NCBI GenBank assembly: GCA_001464545.1
Contig: LNFC01000022.1
Location: 310,001 to 374,000, forward strand
DNA: 64,000 nt
Origin: Acidobacteria bacterium Ga0077551
Lineage (GTDB): Bacteria > Pseudomonadota > Alphaproteobacteria > Caulobacterales > Hyphomonadaceae
Direction of reading: 5' to 3'
Shown in pieces: positions 47,768-58,107 of the stretch. Both the position numbers and the translations under genes were made by a program. The notes beneath the pieces are model-generated. The model did no database searches. It was not told the origin of the DNA and was given only the letters and a program-made list of their open reading frames with translations. The first letter of the stretch is position 1. Each line of letters starts with the position of its first letter.

Positions 47768-48175
47768 GGACCCTCGTTCCTCTCACATATTTGTCACGTC
47801 ACCATAAGGCCCGCCCCGCGCCGGGCAAGCGCTGACCTATAGGAAAGCGCTGCAACGCAACATCGAATTAACTTAAGGGAAGGGGCGCCTTGTGCTAGAC
47901 AGAACTGGCCATGCGCGACGCCACAGCGGCTCAAGCTTCAGACACGCGCCGCACCTTGCCTGATCGATCCGGCTGCATGCCGGTGTGCCCGGGTAAACGT
48001 GCAGGACTTATGATCCTACGCCCTCCTGACGACACGAGCGCATGGCACCCCGGGGGGATTTTCCTGAAGCCAAAGGGTTCCCTGCGGCGGCGCAGGGTGG
48101 GTAAATCCACGGCAATCAAGCGTTAACGCCTGTGTGCGAACTTGGCACAGTCCGCAGGACGAGGCTCAGCGCAGT

Positions 48176-48556
48176 ATGCCACTCAAACTCTCCCTCAAGC
48201 CTGGCGAAACCTTCGTCGTGAACGGCGCGGTCGTCCGCAATGGTGACCGCCGCGGCGTTCTCCTCCTCGAGACGCAGGCGCGTGTTTTGCGCGAAAAAGA
48301 CATTCTCCGCCCCGCCGACGCCGCGACCCCCGCCGGGCGCGCGTATTTCGCCGTGATGCAGATGTACCTGCTCGGCGAAGTGGACGGGCCGCTCTACACC
48401 CAGACCGCCGATGCGCTGGCAGGCCTGCTGGCCGAAATGCCGGACGCGCATGACGATGTGCTGCAGATTTCCGCGGATGTCGTGGCGGGCGACCTTTACC
48501 GCGCGCTCAGCCGTTGCCGGAAGCTGATGCCGCCATCCGCGTCGGAGGACGTGTGA
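48176..48556 (+). CDS. flbT: Flagellar biosynthesis repressor FlbT
   Basis: LKLSLKPGETFVVNGAVVRNGDRRGVLLLETQARVLREKDIL...YFAVMQMYL. Confidence 0.92.
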   Translation: MPLKLSLKPGETFVVNGAVVRNGDRRGVLLLETQARVLREKDILRPADAATPAGRAYFAVMQMYLLGEVDGPLYTQTADALAGLLAEMPDAHDDVLQISADVVAGDLYRALSRCRKLMPPSASEDV

Positions 48557-48870
48557 TGGCCGAAGGCAATACGCTGCGCGTCCCGCTGTCCCTGAACCTG
48601 CCGCCGGCCGTGAGCGTCGATGACGCGATCCGGCTGATCGAGGCGGGGAAGGGCGAAGGCCTGCGCGTCGAGCTGGGCGGCGGGCGCTTTGCCTCCGCCG
48701 ATACGCCGCGCGGCACCGACGGCCTGCTGCAGCGCCTGCGCGGCCACAAGATGCTGACCGCCCTGTCGCAGGATGGCGGCGACCTCTCCCGGCTGAAACC
48801 GCCGGCGACGGAAGTCACGGTCGCGCCGGCTGTGCGGGAAATACTGGACGCCGCGATGCGGAAGCCTTAG
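48556..48870 (+). CDS. Hypothetical protein downstream of flbT
   Basis: MAEGNTLRVPLSLNLPPAVSVDDAIRLIEAGKGEGLRVELGGG...; starts 1 nt before flbT stop end (overlap). Confidence 0.65.
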   Translation: MAEGNTLRVPLSLNLPPAVSVDDAIRLIEAGKGEGLRVELGGGRFASADTPRGTDGLLQRLRGHKMLTALSQDGGDLSRLKPPATEVTVAPAVREILDAAMRKP

Positions 48871-48881
48871 GGCGCCGCCGT

Positions 48882-49532
48882 ATGACCCCCGAACTGATCT
48901 CCCTCTTCACGGCAGCCTTTGTCACATTCTTCGTGCTGATCGACGCGCCGGGCGTGGCGCCGATCTTCGCGACGCTGACGGCCGGCACCCCTGCCGCGCA
49001 CCGCCGGAAGATGGCGTACAAGTCGGTCTTCGTGGCCTCGCTGATCATGCTGTTCTTCGCTTTCGGCGGCGCCTGGCTGCTGGAGGCGATGCACATCTCG
49101 CTGGACGCGTTCCGGATGGCGGGCGGCGCACTGCTCTTCCTGATCGCGCTGGACATGGTGTTCGAGAAACGCACCGAGCGGCGCGAGAACCGGGCTGAAG
49201 AAGTGCTGCAAGAGCACAAGAATGATCCTCAGCCGGACGATATTTCCGTGTTCCCGATGGGCATTCCGATGATTGCCGGGCCGGGCTCGATCGCCACGGC
49301 CATGTTCTACATGTCGGAAGCTGCGAACTGGCAGGAGCAGGGCGTCGTGCTGGCCGCAATCGGCCTCAACCTCGTGATCACGCTGGTCATTTTCCTGCTT
49401 GCAGGCCCGATTGTGCGCCTCATCGGTGCGAGTGTTGCAGGGGCGATCACGCGCATCCTCGGCGTGATCCTTGCGGCGCTTTCGGCGCAGCTGCTGATCG
49501 ACGGGATCCGGGGCGCGTTCAACCTGGGTTGA
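48882..49532 (+). CDS. MarC family integral membrane protein
   Basis: AFVTFFVLIDAPGVAPIFATLT, FPMGIPMIAGPGSIATAM. Confidence 0.93.
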   Translation: MTPELISLFTAAFVTFFVLIDAPGVAPIFATLTAGTPAAHRRKMAYKSVFVASLIMLFFAFGGAWLLEAMHISLDAFRMAGGALLFLIALDMVFEKRTERRENRAEEVLQEHKNDPQPDDISVFPMGIPMIAGPGSIATAMFYMSEAANWQEQGVVLAAIGLNLVITLVIFLLAGPIVRLIGASVAGAITRILGVILAALSAQLLIDGIRGAFNLG

Positions 49533-49538
49533 TCCCGG

Positions 49539-50810
49539 TCAGATGCCCTGTGGCAGGGCTTTCGGCGGGGCCTTGCGGAAATAGATCCGGAAGGTCGACA
49601 GCGCGACCCAGAAGAGCAAGAGCCCGGCCGCCGTCAGGCTCATGATTTCCAGCACGATTGTATTGTCCCAGCGCACGCCCGCATCCGCGACGCGCAGGGC
49701 TTCGTTGCCGCGTTCCTTGACCAGCGCGACGGCCTGCATGCCGCCGGCTTCGGCGAGCATCCGGGCGCGGCGCAGGTCTGTACCGTCCTCGGCGACCGAG
49801 AGCAGGGTCAGTGTCGCGGCGGGGCTGGTCAGCGTGGCGATCTTGTCGATCTGTTCCAGATCGACTTCGAGACGCTTGAGGCCGGCAGGGTCGATCGACT
49901 GCGCGAACGCATCGCGCACACGGGCGCCGCGCACGTCGGTGGTCGCAATTTCGCCCAGTACCGCTTCGACCGCGGGCATCAGCACGTCCTGCGGTACCGC
50001 GGCGCTGGTCAGCGCATCCAGGTATTCCGTGAACTGAGGGGTCAGGCGCTTCGAACGGCTGGCAGACTTGACGATGGAGACGGCGCGGATGTGGCCGTCC
50101 GACAGGCCGTCGCTGATACCCTGCTGGACAAGGCCGATGCCGGTCAGCTTGAACACGATACTGTCCGACCAGTCGCCGCCGACCCAGCGCTGGGACATGG
50201 CCGCAAGGTCGCCATAGCTGCCGAGCAGCCGGAAGCGCCAGTCGAGTTCCGGGCGCACGCCGGCCTCGATCACTTCGCCGATCTCCTCGCCCGCAATCTC
50301 TTCCGGGACCGGCGCCGTCACGACGGGTTCCGGCGGCGTGATCGGCGCCTGGGGCAGGCCGATCTCGTATTCGATGGCGCGGGCGACACTTTCGGGCATC
50401 TTCTGCAGCGCCGCGCGGATCAGGCGTTCCTCATTGGTACCTTTCGATTCGGCCTCGGCGCGGGCGCGCACCTGCTTGCCGAGATCGTTGCCAAGCATCG
50501 ACGGCGCGGAAATGAGATACCCGCGCAACGCATCAACATCCTTTTCCTCAAGGGCGCGCTGGACCTTGTCCTGCCAGAAGGGAAGCTTGCGGTCGGCCTC
50601 GTTGGGCGACAGCTCCTCGAACGCATGGTCGATCCGGTCCTTGGTCTGCATGATCGCATCGATGGTCGGCTGTTCGGCCACACCGACGCCCTCGTACGCC
50701 TTGCGCACCGTATTGGCGCCAATCACGGGCAACAGGATCAGCAGTGAATTGAACATCACCGCCAGCATCCAGCCAGCCTGCTTGGTCGGTTGTTTGCGTT
50801 GTCTGGCCAT
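49539..50810 (-). CDS. Hypothetical membrane protein with N- and C-terminal TM segments
   Basis: MARQRKQPTKQAGWMLAVMFNSLLILLPVIGANTVRKAYEG...EIMSLTAAGLLLFWVALSTFRIYF; no family recognised. Confidence 0.7.
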   Translation of the reverse strand: MARQRKQPTKQAGWMLAVMFNSLLILLPVIGANTVRKAYEGVGVAEQPTIDAIMQTKDRIDHAFEELSPNEADRKLPFWQDKVQRALEEKDVDALRGYLISAPSMLGNDLGKQVRARAEAESKGTNEERLIRAALQKMPESVARAIEYEIGLPQAPITPPEPVVTAPVPEEIAGEEIGEVIEAGVRPELDWRFRLLGSYGDLAAMSQRWVGGDWSDSIVFKLTGIGLVQQGISDGLSDGHIRAVSIVKSASRSKRLTPQFTEYLDALTSAAVPQDVLMPAVEAVLGEIATTDVRGARVRDAFAQSIDPAGLKRLEVDLEQIDKIATLTSPAATLTLLSVAEDGTDLRRARMLAEAGGMQAVALVKERGNEALRVADAGVRWDNTIVLEIMSLTAAGLLLFWVALSTFRIYFRKAPPKALPQGI

Positions 50811-51040
50811 TCGGGCGGGGGGGACCGTGGAAAAGGCGTCTGTGGGGGGCGAAGCCCATAGAGACTGCCGGGGTCCCAAAGATCAAGTGCCGGTGTGCAA
50901 CTTGCAGTGCGCGGAGCGCCTCACTGCGCCAAAAGGGTCGATACTTACGTATAAATGTCGTAAATTTGGCGTAAGAGGTTGAAAATACTAGGTTTAACTT
51001 AGCAGCTTACGCGATTGCGCCGAATCGAGGGTCGATCTAT

Positions 51041-51487
51041 ATGGCACGGAAACGAGTGAAGGAGCCTGCGGTGAGCATCGATCTTTCAGACGACTATCGC
51101 CCTTCCGAAGACGAAGAGTTCATGAACGAGCGCCAGCGCGCTTACTTCCGGCGCCTGCTCGAAGCCTGGAAAGCCGACATTCTCGACGGCGCCAAGCAGA
51201 CCATCCACAATCTCCAGGACGAATCAGGCTCCCTGCCGGATATCGTCGACCGCGCCTCCGCCGAGAGCGACAAGGCCCTCGAGCTGCGCACCCGCGACCG
51301 CCAGCGCAAGCTGATCTCCAAGATCGACTCGGCGATGCGCCGCATCGAGGACGGCACCTACGGCTATTGCGAAGCGACCGGTGAACCCATCGGCCTGCGC
51401 CGCCTCGAAGCCCGCCCGACCGCCACGCTGAGCCTCGAGGCGCAGGAGCGCCATGAGCGCAAGGAACGAACGCTGCGCGACGACTAG
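51041..51487 (+). CDS. dksA: RNA polymerase-binding transcription factor DksA
   Basis: FRRLLEAWKADIL, DRASAESDKALELRTRDRQRKLISKIDSAMRRIEDGTYGYCEATGEPIGLRRLEARPTA. Confidence 0.96.
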   Translation: MARKRVKEPAVSIDLSDDYRPSEDEEFMNERQRAYFRRLLEAWKADILDGAKQTIHNLQDESGSLPDIVDRASAESDKALELRTRDRQRKLISKIDSAMRRIEDGTYGYCEATGEPIGLRRLEARPTATLSLEAQERHERKERTLRDD

Positions 51488-51513
51488 CGCGCTGCCCTGA
51501 CCCCGGAAACCCG

Positions 51514-51552
51514 AAAGGCGGCGTCCCCCCAAGGAACGCCGCCTTTCTTGTT
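51514..51552 (+). terminator. Rho-independent terminator of dksA
   Basis: AAAGGCGGCGTcccccCaaggaACGCCGCCTTTCTTGTT hairpin with U-rich tail. Confidence 0.85.
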
Positions 51553-51731
51553 CAGACCATCACATCCCAACGCTTTGGCGGACTCTCAGGGGTTGCCCTT
51601 CAGCGATGGGAGGAGAATGCGCCCAACTTCCGAATCGCGCCTTACCGGCGCGTCACCGGGGGGTTAAATTTGGCGATTAGTTGTGAATTCGAGGCGGGCA
51701 ACGGCTTAACACCTCGGCCGAAACGGTTTCC

Positions 51732-51747
51732 CTAACGCATCGTTAAC
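51732..51747 (+). promoter_or_regulatory. CtrA-like box CTAA-N7-TTAAC
   Basis: CTAACGCATCGTTAAC upstream of FliM-like CDS; one mismatch to TTAA-N7-TTAAC. Confidence 0.5.
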
Positions 51748-51769
51748 CGGAAACGGCGATGAAAGTAGG

Positions 51770-52852
51770 ATGACCCGGATTGCTGCCGCGCGAGAGCCTG
51801 CGCCGGCGCTGACTGACAGCGCCGATGACGGCTGGGACATGCCGCCGCGCCGGGAAGGGCAGGTGATGGCCGAGATGCCGAGACCTTTCGAACGGGCAGA
51901 ACCCGACCGCATGCTGCTGACCGCCAGCGGCAAGCTGTCGGCGGCCGAGATCGAGGCGCTGCTGCGTCCGGATCTGTCGGACCTGCCACCCGAGCCGCCG
52001 GTCGCCGCCTCCGCCCGCCCGGTGGAAGACTTCAGCGCGCCGCCCAAAACCAGTTCGCACGACCATGACTTCGCCCGCCGTCTGGCCGCCCGCCTGTCGA
52101 TGGCGATGCGCGAAAGCTGCGGCCTGCCGATCGCCGCCATGGCGCCGGTCATTTCCCGCGCCCCGTTTGAAGCCGCCGTGCGCCAGTGCGGCGACGCGCG
52201 CGGCCAGGCGATTGCCTGCTTTGCGACCCGTGCCGGTGATATCGGCGCAATGCTGGTCCTCTCGCCGGGCCTGGCCCAGCTGCTGATCGAGACGGCCTGC
52301 GGCGCGACCGGACGCACCGGCGCCGCCAAACCGCTCAGCCCTATCGACCTGGCGGTGCTGGAAGCCCTGCTGCGCCCGCTGGCCGGCGCGATCTCGCCGG
52401 ACCTCGGTTTCTCCAGCCTCGAGACAGAAGCGCTGTTTGCCGCCTCGATTGCGCCGCCGGCCGAAGCGCTGGCCGCCGAATTCTCGATGCGCGTGCACGC
52501 CGAAGCGTTTCAGGCGCAGGTCATTCTGGTGGGCACGCTCGCGGCGCCGGCCCAGCCGGACTCGGGCGCTGCGGCGCCCGGCACTATCCATCCGGTGCAG
52601 GGCGCGCTGTCTGCGACGCTCACGGCCCGCGTGGCGAGCCTCTCGGTGCCGCTGTCGAAACTCTCCGGCCTGAAGCCCGGCGCGACGCTTCTCCTCGGCG
52701 TGCCGGCAGACCAGCCGATCGAACTGATTTCCGGCGGCGAAGGCGGCGTGCGCGTTGCCGAAGCCGAGATCGGCCGCCGGGGCGGGCGCATCGCGCTGCG
52801 CATCACGCGGCGGTGCGCCGCGCTCGGGCCTTCTATTCGTCCGGCGTCCTGA
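51770..52852 (+). CDS. FliM-like flagellar motor switch protein (divergent)
   Basis: N-terminal LSAAEIEALLRPD motif, FliM-like middle region, C-terminal SpoA-like LTARVASLSVPLSKLSGLKPGATLLLGVPADQPIELISGG. Confidence 0.7.
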   Translation: MTRIAAAREPAPALTDSADDGWDMPPRREGQVMAEMPRPFERAEPDRMLLTASGKLSAAEIEALLRPDLSDLPPEPPVAASARPVEDFSAPPKTSSHDHDFARRLAARLSMAMRESCGLPIAAMAPVISRAPFEAAVRQCGDARGQAIACFATRAGDIGAMLVLSPGLAQLLIETACGATGRTGAAKPLSPIDLAVLEALLRPLAGAISPDLGFSSLETEALFAASIAPPAEALAAEFSMRVHAEAFQAQVILVGTLAAPAQPDSGAAAPGTIHPVQGALSATLTARVASLSVPLSKLSGLKPGATLLLGVPADQPIELISGGEGGVRVAEAEIGRRGGRIALRITRRCAALGPSIRPAS

Positions 52853-53471
52853 CGAATTCCGCCTCGATTTCCAGCAGGACCTCGTCGGTGATCAGGCCGG
52901 CATACTTGTCGACGCCGAAGGCCGACCGGCTGATCGGCAGGGTCGCCGAAAAACCGACGACATCGGCGCCGCGCAGGCGGTCATAGGCGCTGCCATTCAG
53001 CCGTGCCCGGATGATGACTGCCTGTGTCTTGCCCTTCAGGGTCAGGTCGCCGCTGATGTCCGCTTCGTTCTCGCCGACGATCTTCAGTCCGTAGGTCTTG
53101 AACGAGGCCTGCGGAAAGCTTTCGGCGTCCAGCCAGTCGGGGCCCATCAGTTCGGCAGCAAATCCCGGATTGGCGATGTTCAGCGACGTCATGTCGACGG
53201 TGGCCGTAACCTGCGCCGATTCCGGGCTTGCAGGATCGCCGGTCAGGCTCGCCTCGAAGCGCTCGAATCGGCCGACATAGGTGGAGTAGCCCAGGTGGTC
53301 GATCTTGAAGAGGATCGAGGCATGCGCCGTGTCGAGCGTATAGTCGCCGGCCGGCACATTTAACGGCGCCGCCTGCACATCCGGTTTCAGGACAGCCGCC
53401 GCGAGCGAATTGCAGGATGCCAGCGCCAAGGCCGACGCGAGTGCAAACGCCGCGAGCCTGCTACGTTTCAT
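52833..53471 (-). CDS. YceI family periplasmic protein
   Basis: [36 protein letters not shown]. Confidence 0.93.
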   Translation of the reverse strand: MKRSRLAAFALASALALASCNSLAAAVLKPDVQAAPLNVPAGDYTLDTAHASILFKIDHLGYSTYVGRFERFEASLTGDPASPESAQVTATVDMTSLNIANPGFAAELMGPDWLDAESFPQASFKTYGLKIVGENEADISGDLTLKGKTQAVIIRARLNGSAYDRLRGADVVGFSATLPISRSAFGVDKYAGLITDEVLLEIEAEFVRTPDE

Positions 53472-55315
53472 GCCTTCTTGCCTGCGAGCCATGCGTCCAC
53501 CGTTTCTTCCAGCACCGCGAGCGGCACGGCCCCGTCCCTTAGCACGACATCGTGGAACTCGCGAATGTCGAATGCGTCACCGAGCTGCGCGCGGGCGCGC
53601 TCGCGCAGCTCCACGATCTTAAGCATGCCGATCTTGTAGGCGGTCGCCTGGCCCGGCATCACGATATAGCGCTCAATGGCCTTCTCGCAGTCGCCTTGCG
53701 GGTTTGGCGTGTTGTCCATGAGATACTGGATCGCCTGCTCGCGCGTCCATTTCTTGCTGTGGAGGCCGGTATCAACGACGAGCCGCGCGGCACGCCAGAT
53801 TTCCATCGCGAGGCGGCCAAAGTCCGAGTACGGATCAGAATAATAACCCATCTCCTTCGGCACGAGTTCCGAATAGAGGCCCCAGCCTTCAGAGTATGCC
53901 GTGTAGCCGCCGAACTTGCGGAAGCTCGGGATGCTGTCCAGTTCCTGCGCGATGGCGATCTGCATGTGGTGGCCCGGGATGCCTTCATGGAAGGCGAGCG
54001 CTTCCAGCTGGTAGGTCGGCATGTCGGCCATGGAATAGAGGTTGGCATAGTAGATGCCCGGCCGGCTGCCATCCGGGGCAGGGCGGGAATAGAAGGCCTT
54101 GCCGGCGGACTTTTCGCGGAACGGCTCGACCGCGTTCACTTCCATGTCGGCCTTCGGGAAGGTGTTGAACAGTTTCGGCAGGTCGCCTTTCATTTTCTCG
54201 ATCGCGGCTTCCGCTTCGGCGAGGTACTCGGCTCTGCCTTCCTCGGTTTCCGGCTTGTAGAAGCGCGGATCGGTGCGCATGAATTCGAAGAAGTCCTGCA
54301 GGCTGCCTTCGAAGCCGACCTCCGTCATGATCGCCTGCATCTCGCCGTGGATGCGCGCCACTTCGTCGAGGCCGATCTGGTGGATCTCCTCGGCCGTCAG
54401 CGTGGTGGTCGTGTTCTGGGCGAGGCGGTTGTTGTAATAGGCTTCGCCGTCCGGCAGCTTCCAGGCGCCGTCATCGGCCGTCGCGGCCGCCTGCTGGCGG
54501 ACGAGTTCGGCGATGACAGCCTCATAGGCCGGGCCGACCGAGGACTTGATCACTTCGGCGGCGCGTGAGGCAAGCCTCCCGGCTTCCTCCTCGGTGATCG
54601 TGCTGTTCGAGGCCAGCGCCGCGACCTTGCCGCGGATGTCCTCCATCAGCGGGCTGTCGCCCTCGCCCTCGAACGGATAGCCGGTGATCACGCCGCGCGC
54701 ATCAGAGAGGACGTATTCATAGACAAACAGCGGCGGCTGGATGCCTTTCTCGGCCGAGGCGCGGGCGTTGGCGACATGCTGGCCGAGATAGGCCGGCACG
54801 CCGTCGAGGCGCGCGATGTACGCCTCCGCGTCGGACGCGCTCGTCACCTTATGCTGGTTGATCAGAAAGGCCGGAATGCCTGATTGCACGCCAAACATCT
54901 GGTTGAAGGTGTACTCATGGTCCCGGTACGGCCATTCGGCCTCGGCGCGCTCCAGTTCGTATTCCGCCAGCCGCCAGGAGAGTTTGGTCTGGTCATCGAG
55001 CTTGGCGAAATCGAACGTCGCTTTCATTTCGGCGACATCGGCGCGCTGAAATTCCAGCTCGGCCCGTTTGAACGCTTCGGACGGGTCGGTCCATTCACTG
55101 TAGCGGTCCTTGATGCCGAGATAGGTCTGGCGCATCGGGTCGCGGGCCACGGCCTCGTCGAATTTCTGCTCGAACCAGGCATTCAGGCGCACTGATTCGG
55201 CCGTGATCGCTTCTTGGGTAAATGCCGGGCTGGCCGCGTCCCGGTGGGCCGGGGCAGCGCAGGCCGCCGCAGTGGCGAGGAGGGCAAGCGCAAGCGCAGA
55301 GCGCATTATCGTCAT
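53468..55315 (-). CDS. DUF885 family (putative M32-like) lipoprotein/peptidase
   Basis: Lipobox [29 protein letters not shown] HExxH-like, [11 protein letters not shown]. Confidence 0.9.
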   Translation of the reverse strand: MTIMRSALALALLATAAACAAPAHRDAASPAFTQEAITAESVRLNAWFEQKFDEAVARDPMRQTYLGIKDRYSEWTDPSEAFKRAELEFQRADVAEMKATFDFAKLDDQTKLSWRLAEYELERAEAEWPYRDHEYTFNQMFGVQSGIPAFLINQHKVTSASDAEAYIARLDGVPAYLGQHVANARASAEKGIQPPLFVYEYVLSDARGVITGYPFEGEGDSPLMEDIRGKVAALASNSTITEEEAGRLASRAAEVIKSSVGPAYEAVIAELVRQQAAATADDGAWKLPDGEAYYNNRLAQNTTTTLTAEEIHQIGLDEVARIHGEMQAIMTEVGFEGSLQDFFEFMRTDPRFYKPETEEGRAEYLAEAEAAIEKMKGDLPKLFNTFPKADMEVNAVEPFREKSAGKAFYSRPAPDGSRPGIYYANLYSMADMPTYQLEALAFHEGIPGHHMQIAIAQELDSIPSFRKFGGYTAYSEGWGLYSELVPKEMGYYSDPYSDFGRLAMEIWRAARLVVDTGLHSKKWTREQAIQYLMDNTPNPQGDCEKAIERYIVMPGQATAYKIGMLKIVELRERARAQLGDAFDIREFHDVVLRDGAVPLAVLEETVDAWLAGKKA

Positions 55316-55490
55316 GGGCCGAATCCTGTTCTGGTTACGCAAATGTATAGGCCTTGTCTTAACGCCATTTTTGGATTCGTTAACCTTTGACGTGCGAGAA
55401 CGGGTTATCCATGAAAGTCCTGTGCGCGACGGTGCTCGTGCCGGGGCATTTGCGCTTCCGGCAGCGGGCCGGGTCAATTGGCGGTAGACT

Positions 55491-58097
55491 ATGAAAAAAG
55501 ACTCAGAAGCCCTTGATTTGTCTCAGGTCCTCGGCGCGCCCGAGGAGACTGACGCGGGCACCGGCAGCGTGGCAGGCCGCAAGGTTGACCTGTTGCAGCT
55601 CGGTTTCTGGGCCTGTCTCCTGCTGTCGATTGCCGCCGCTAGCGTCTCGCTGGTGCGCCCGCATGCGTCCGGTGCGACCGGATCGATTCTGCTGATCACC
55701 ATGGCCTCCGGCGGCCTCGTTTTCCTGCTGTGGACGGTGCGCGGCGCTGGCCGATTCATCGGCCTGTTCCCGGAGCGCGGCGCCGCGGCCCGCTTCACCG
55801 ATGCGGCTGCCCCGCGTTTCCCCTGGATCGAGGCGCTGGATGAGGCCGTCCTCGTCACCGAACCGGGCGGCGCGCCGGTTGCGGCGAATCCCGCCTTCAA
55901 CGAACTGGCCGCCATGGCCCTGATCACCGGCCCGAGCGAATCGGGCCCGGTCACGGTCGACCGCCTGTTCGGCGCCAATCCGGGCCTGGCCGCACCTGTC
56001 TACCGCCTGTCGAAGGCCGCCAAGGCGGGCACCCGCCGGCGCGAACTGCTGCCACCCGTCGCGCTCGGCCCGGAACAGGTCCCCGCCCAGTTTGAAGTCA
56101 CCGTGGCGCCGCTGCCGCGCGGCCGCGTTCTCTGGCGCATCCGCCGCATCGCCGGACAGCTTGAGGCGACCGGCGCCGCCGACATGAAATCCCTGTACGT
56201 CGAAGACGCGCCGATGGGCTTCTTCGCCGCGCGCCCGGACGGCACGATCACCTATGCCAACGGCTACCTGCGCGAACTGCTCGGCCTGCCGGAAACCGCG
56301 AAGAACATCCGCCTCGACGACATCATGCGTCCGGAATTCGTCAAACTGCTCGGCCGCGACCGCAAGTCCGGCGCACCAGGCCGCGCCGACATCCAGCTGC
56401 GCGCCCGCGACGGCGTGGAAATCCCGGTCCAGGCGATCACCACCTGGTCAGGCCGCGGCGCCGACGCCAATGGCCGCACGATCCTGCTGCCCAGCCCGCA
56501 GATACTCAATGGGGAGGGCGACCGCTTTGCCCTGCAGGGCGCCTCGCGTCCGATGCGGGCCGACGGCGATCCGATGTTCGACGATGCGCCCTTCGGCGCC
56601 GTGCGCTTGGACGGTGACAGGGTTGACGGTGCGATCATCCTCGACGCCAACCGCGCCCTGATGGAACTCAGCGGCGGTCGCGCGACGCCCGGCTCGCGTT
56701 TCTCGGACCTGTTCGATTTTGACGAAGACGGCGCCAAGGGCGCAGCCGAAGCCCTCGTGCAGGCGGTCGACAAGCCGGTGGCGTTGAAGCTCGCCGGCGC
56801 AGTCAGCGAAGACAAGGTCAAGCACGTCAACGTCTTCGTGACGCTAAACGCAACCGGCCGCCCGTCGGTCGCCTATGTCGTGGATATCTCCGAGCACCGC
56901 CTGCTGGAACAGCGCCTCGCGCACGGCGAGAAGATGCAGGCCATCGGCAACATCGCCGGCCGTATCGCGCATGAGATCAACAACATGCTGCAGGTCACGC
57001 AGGGCAATTGCGAGTTCCTCGAGAACCGCCACCCGCTGGGTGATCCGTCCTATGACAATCTCAAGGCGATCCACGAATCGACCGTTCGCTCCGCCGATCT
57101 CGTGCGCGGCCTGCTCGCCTATGCGCGCGAGCAGACCTTCAAGCGCGAAGTGTTCAACACGACCGACTTCCTCACGCATTTCTCGCTGCTGCTGCGCGGC
57201 GCCGTGGACGAGCGGATCGCCTTCGAAGTGGTGCACGGGCGCGACGTGCCCTGGATCCGCGCCGACAAAAGCCAGATCGAGACGGCGATCATCAATCTCG
57301 TCACCAATGCGCGCGACGCGATGCTGTCGCACCGTGACGGCGGCAGGCTGACGATCCGCACTAGCCGCTCCACCGGTCGCGAGGCGCAAGCCAAGGGCTT
57401 CGACTATGTGGAAGACGGCGACTACCTGCTGATCGAGGTGGAAGACACCGGCGGCGGCATTCCGAAGGAGCTTCGCGAGAAGATCTTCCACCCCTTCTTC
57501 ACCACCAAGGAAAAGGGTAGCGGCACGGGCCTCGGCCTCGCCACCGTGTTCGGCATCATCAAACAGTCGGGCGGCTATATCGAGCCTGTCTCGGTCATGG
57601 GCAAGGGCACCAATTTCCACGTGTACCTGCCTGCCCTTGCGGCAGAAGACATTCCGCAGGCGGAAGATCCGGCCGTCGCGCAGCGCGCCCAGGCGCGCCC
57701 GATCGACCTGTCCGGTCGCGGCCGCATTCTCGTGATCGAGGACGAAGCCGGCGTGCGCAATATCGCGGTCACCGTGCTGCGCTCGCGCGGCTATGAAGTG
57801 GAAGAGGCCGAGGATGGCGAAGAGGCGCTGGAGATCATCAACGCCAAGCCGGGCCATTTCGACCTCGTGATCTCGGACGTCGTGATGCCTGGCATGAACG
57901 GGCCGACGCTGATCAAGCAGGCCCGCGAGAAGCTCGGCCATGCGCGCGTGATCTTCATTTCCGGCTATGCCGAACAGGAACTCGCCAAGCAGCTCGACGA
58001 CCGCGCGGTCTCGTTCCTGCCGAAGCCGTTCTCGGTCCGTCAGCTCTCGGAGCTTGTCAAAACCGAGATCGGCACGCCGCAGCAGGAAGCTGCCTGA
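55491..58097 (+). CDS. cckA: Hybrid histidine kinase of CckA type
   Basis: Two N-terminal TM, PAS region, H-box [13 protein letters not shown], HATPase [21 protein letters not shown]-terminal [19 protein letters not shown]...[19 protein letters not shown]. Confidence 0.82.
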   Translation: MKKDSEALDLSQVLGAPEETDAGTGSVAGRKVDLLQLGFWACLLLSIAAASVSLVRPHASGATGSILLITMASGGLVFLLWTVRGAGRFIGLFPERGAAARFTDAAAPRFPWIEALDEAVLVTEPGGAPVAANPAFNELAAMALITGPSESGPVTVDRLFGANPGLAAPVYRLSKAAKAGTRRRELLPPVALGPEQVPAQFEVTVAPLPRGRVLWRIRRIAGQLEATGAADMKSLYVEDAPMGFFAARPDGTITYANGYLRELLGLPETAKNIRLDDIMRPEFVKLLGRDRKSGAPGRADIQLRARDGVEIPVQAITTWSGRGADANGRTILLPSPQILNGEGDRFALQGASRPMRADGDPMFDDAPFGAVRLDGDRVDGAIILDANRALMELSGGRATPGSRFSDLFDFDEDGAKGAAEALVQAVDKPVALKLAGAVSEDKVKHVNVFVTLNATGRPSVAYVVDISEHRLLEQRLAHGEKMQAIGNIAGRIAHEINNMLQVTQGNCEFLENRHPLGDPSYDNLKAIHESTVRSADLVRGLLAYAREQTFKREVFNTTDFLTHFSLLLRGAVDERIAFEVVHGRDVPWIRADKSQIETAIINLVTNARDAMLSHRDGGRLTIRTSRSTGREAQAKGFDYVEDGDYLLIEVEDTGGGIPKELREKIFHPFFTTKEKGSGTGLGLATVFGIIKQSGGYIEPVSVMGKGTNFHVYLPALAAEDIPQAEDPAVAQRAQARPIDLSGRGRILVIEDEAGVRNIAVTVLRSRGYEVEEAEDGEEALEIINAKPGHFDLVISDVVMPGMNGPTLIKQAREKLGHARVIFISGYAEQELAKQLDDRAVSFLPKPFSVRQLSELVKTEIGTPQQEAA

Positions 58098-58107
58098 AGC
58101 CTTTCGC

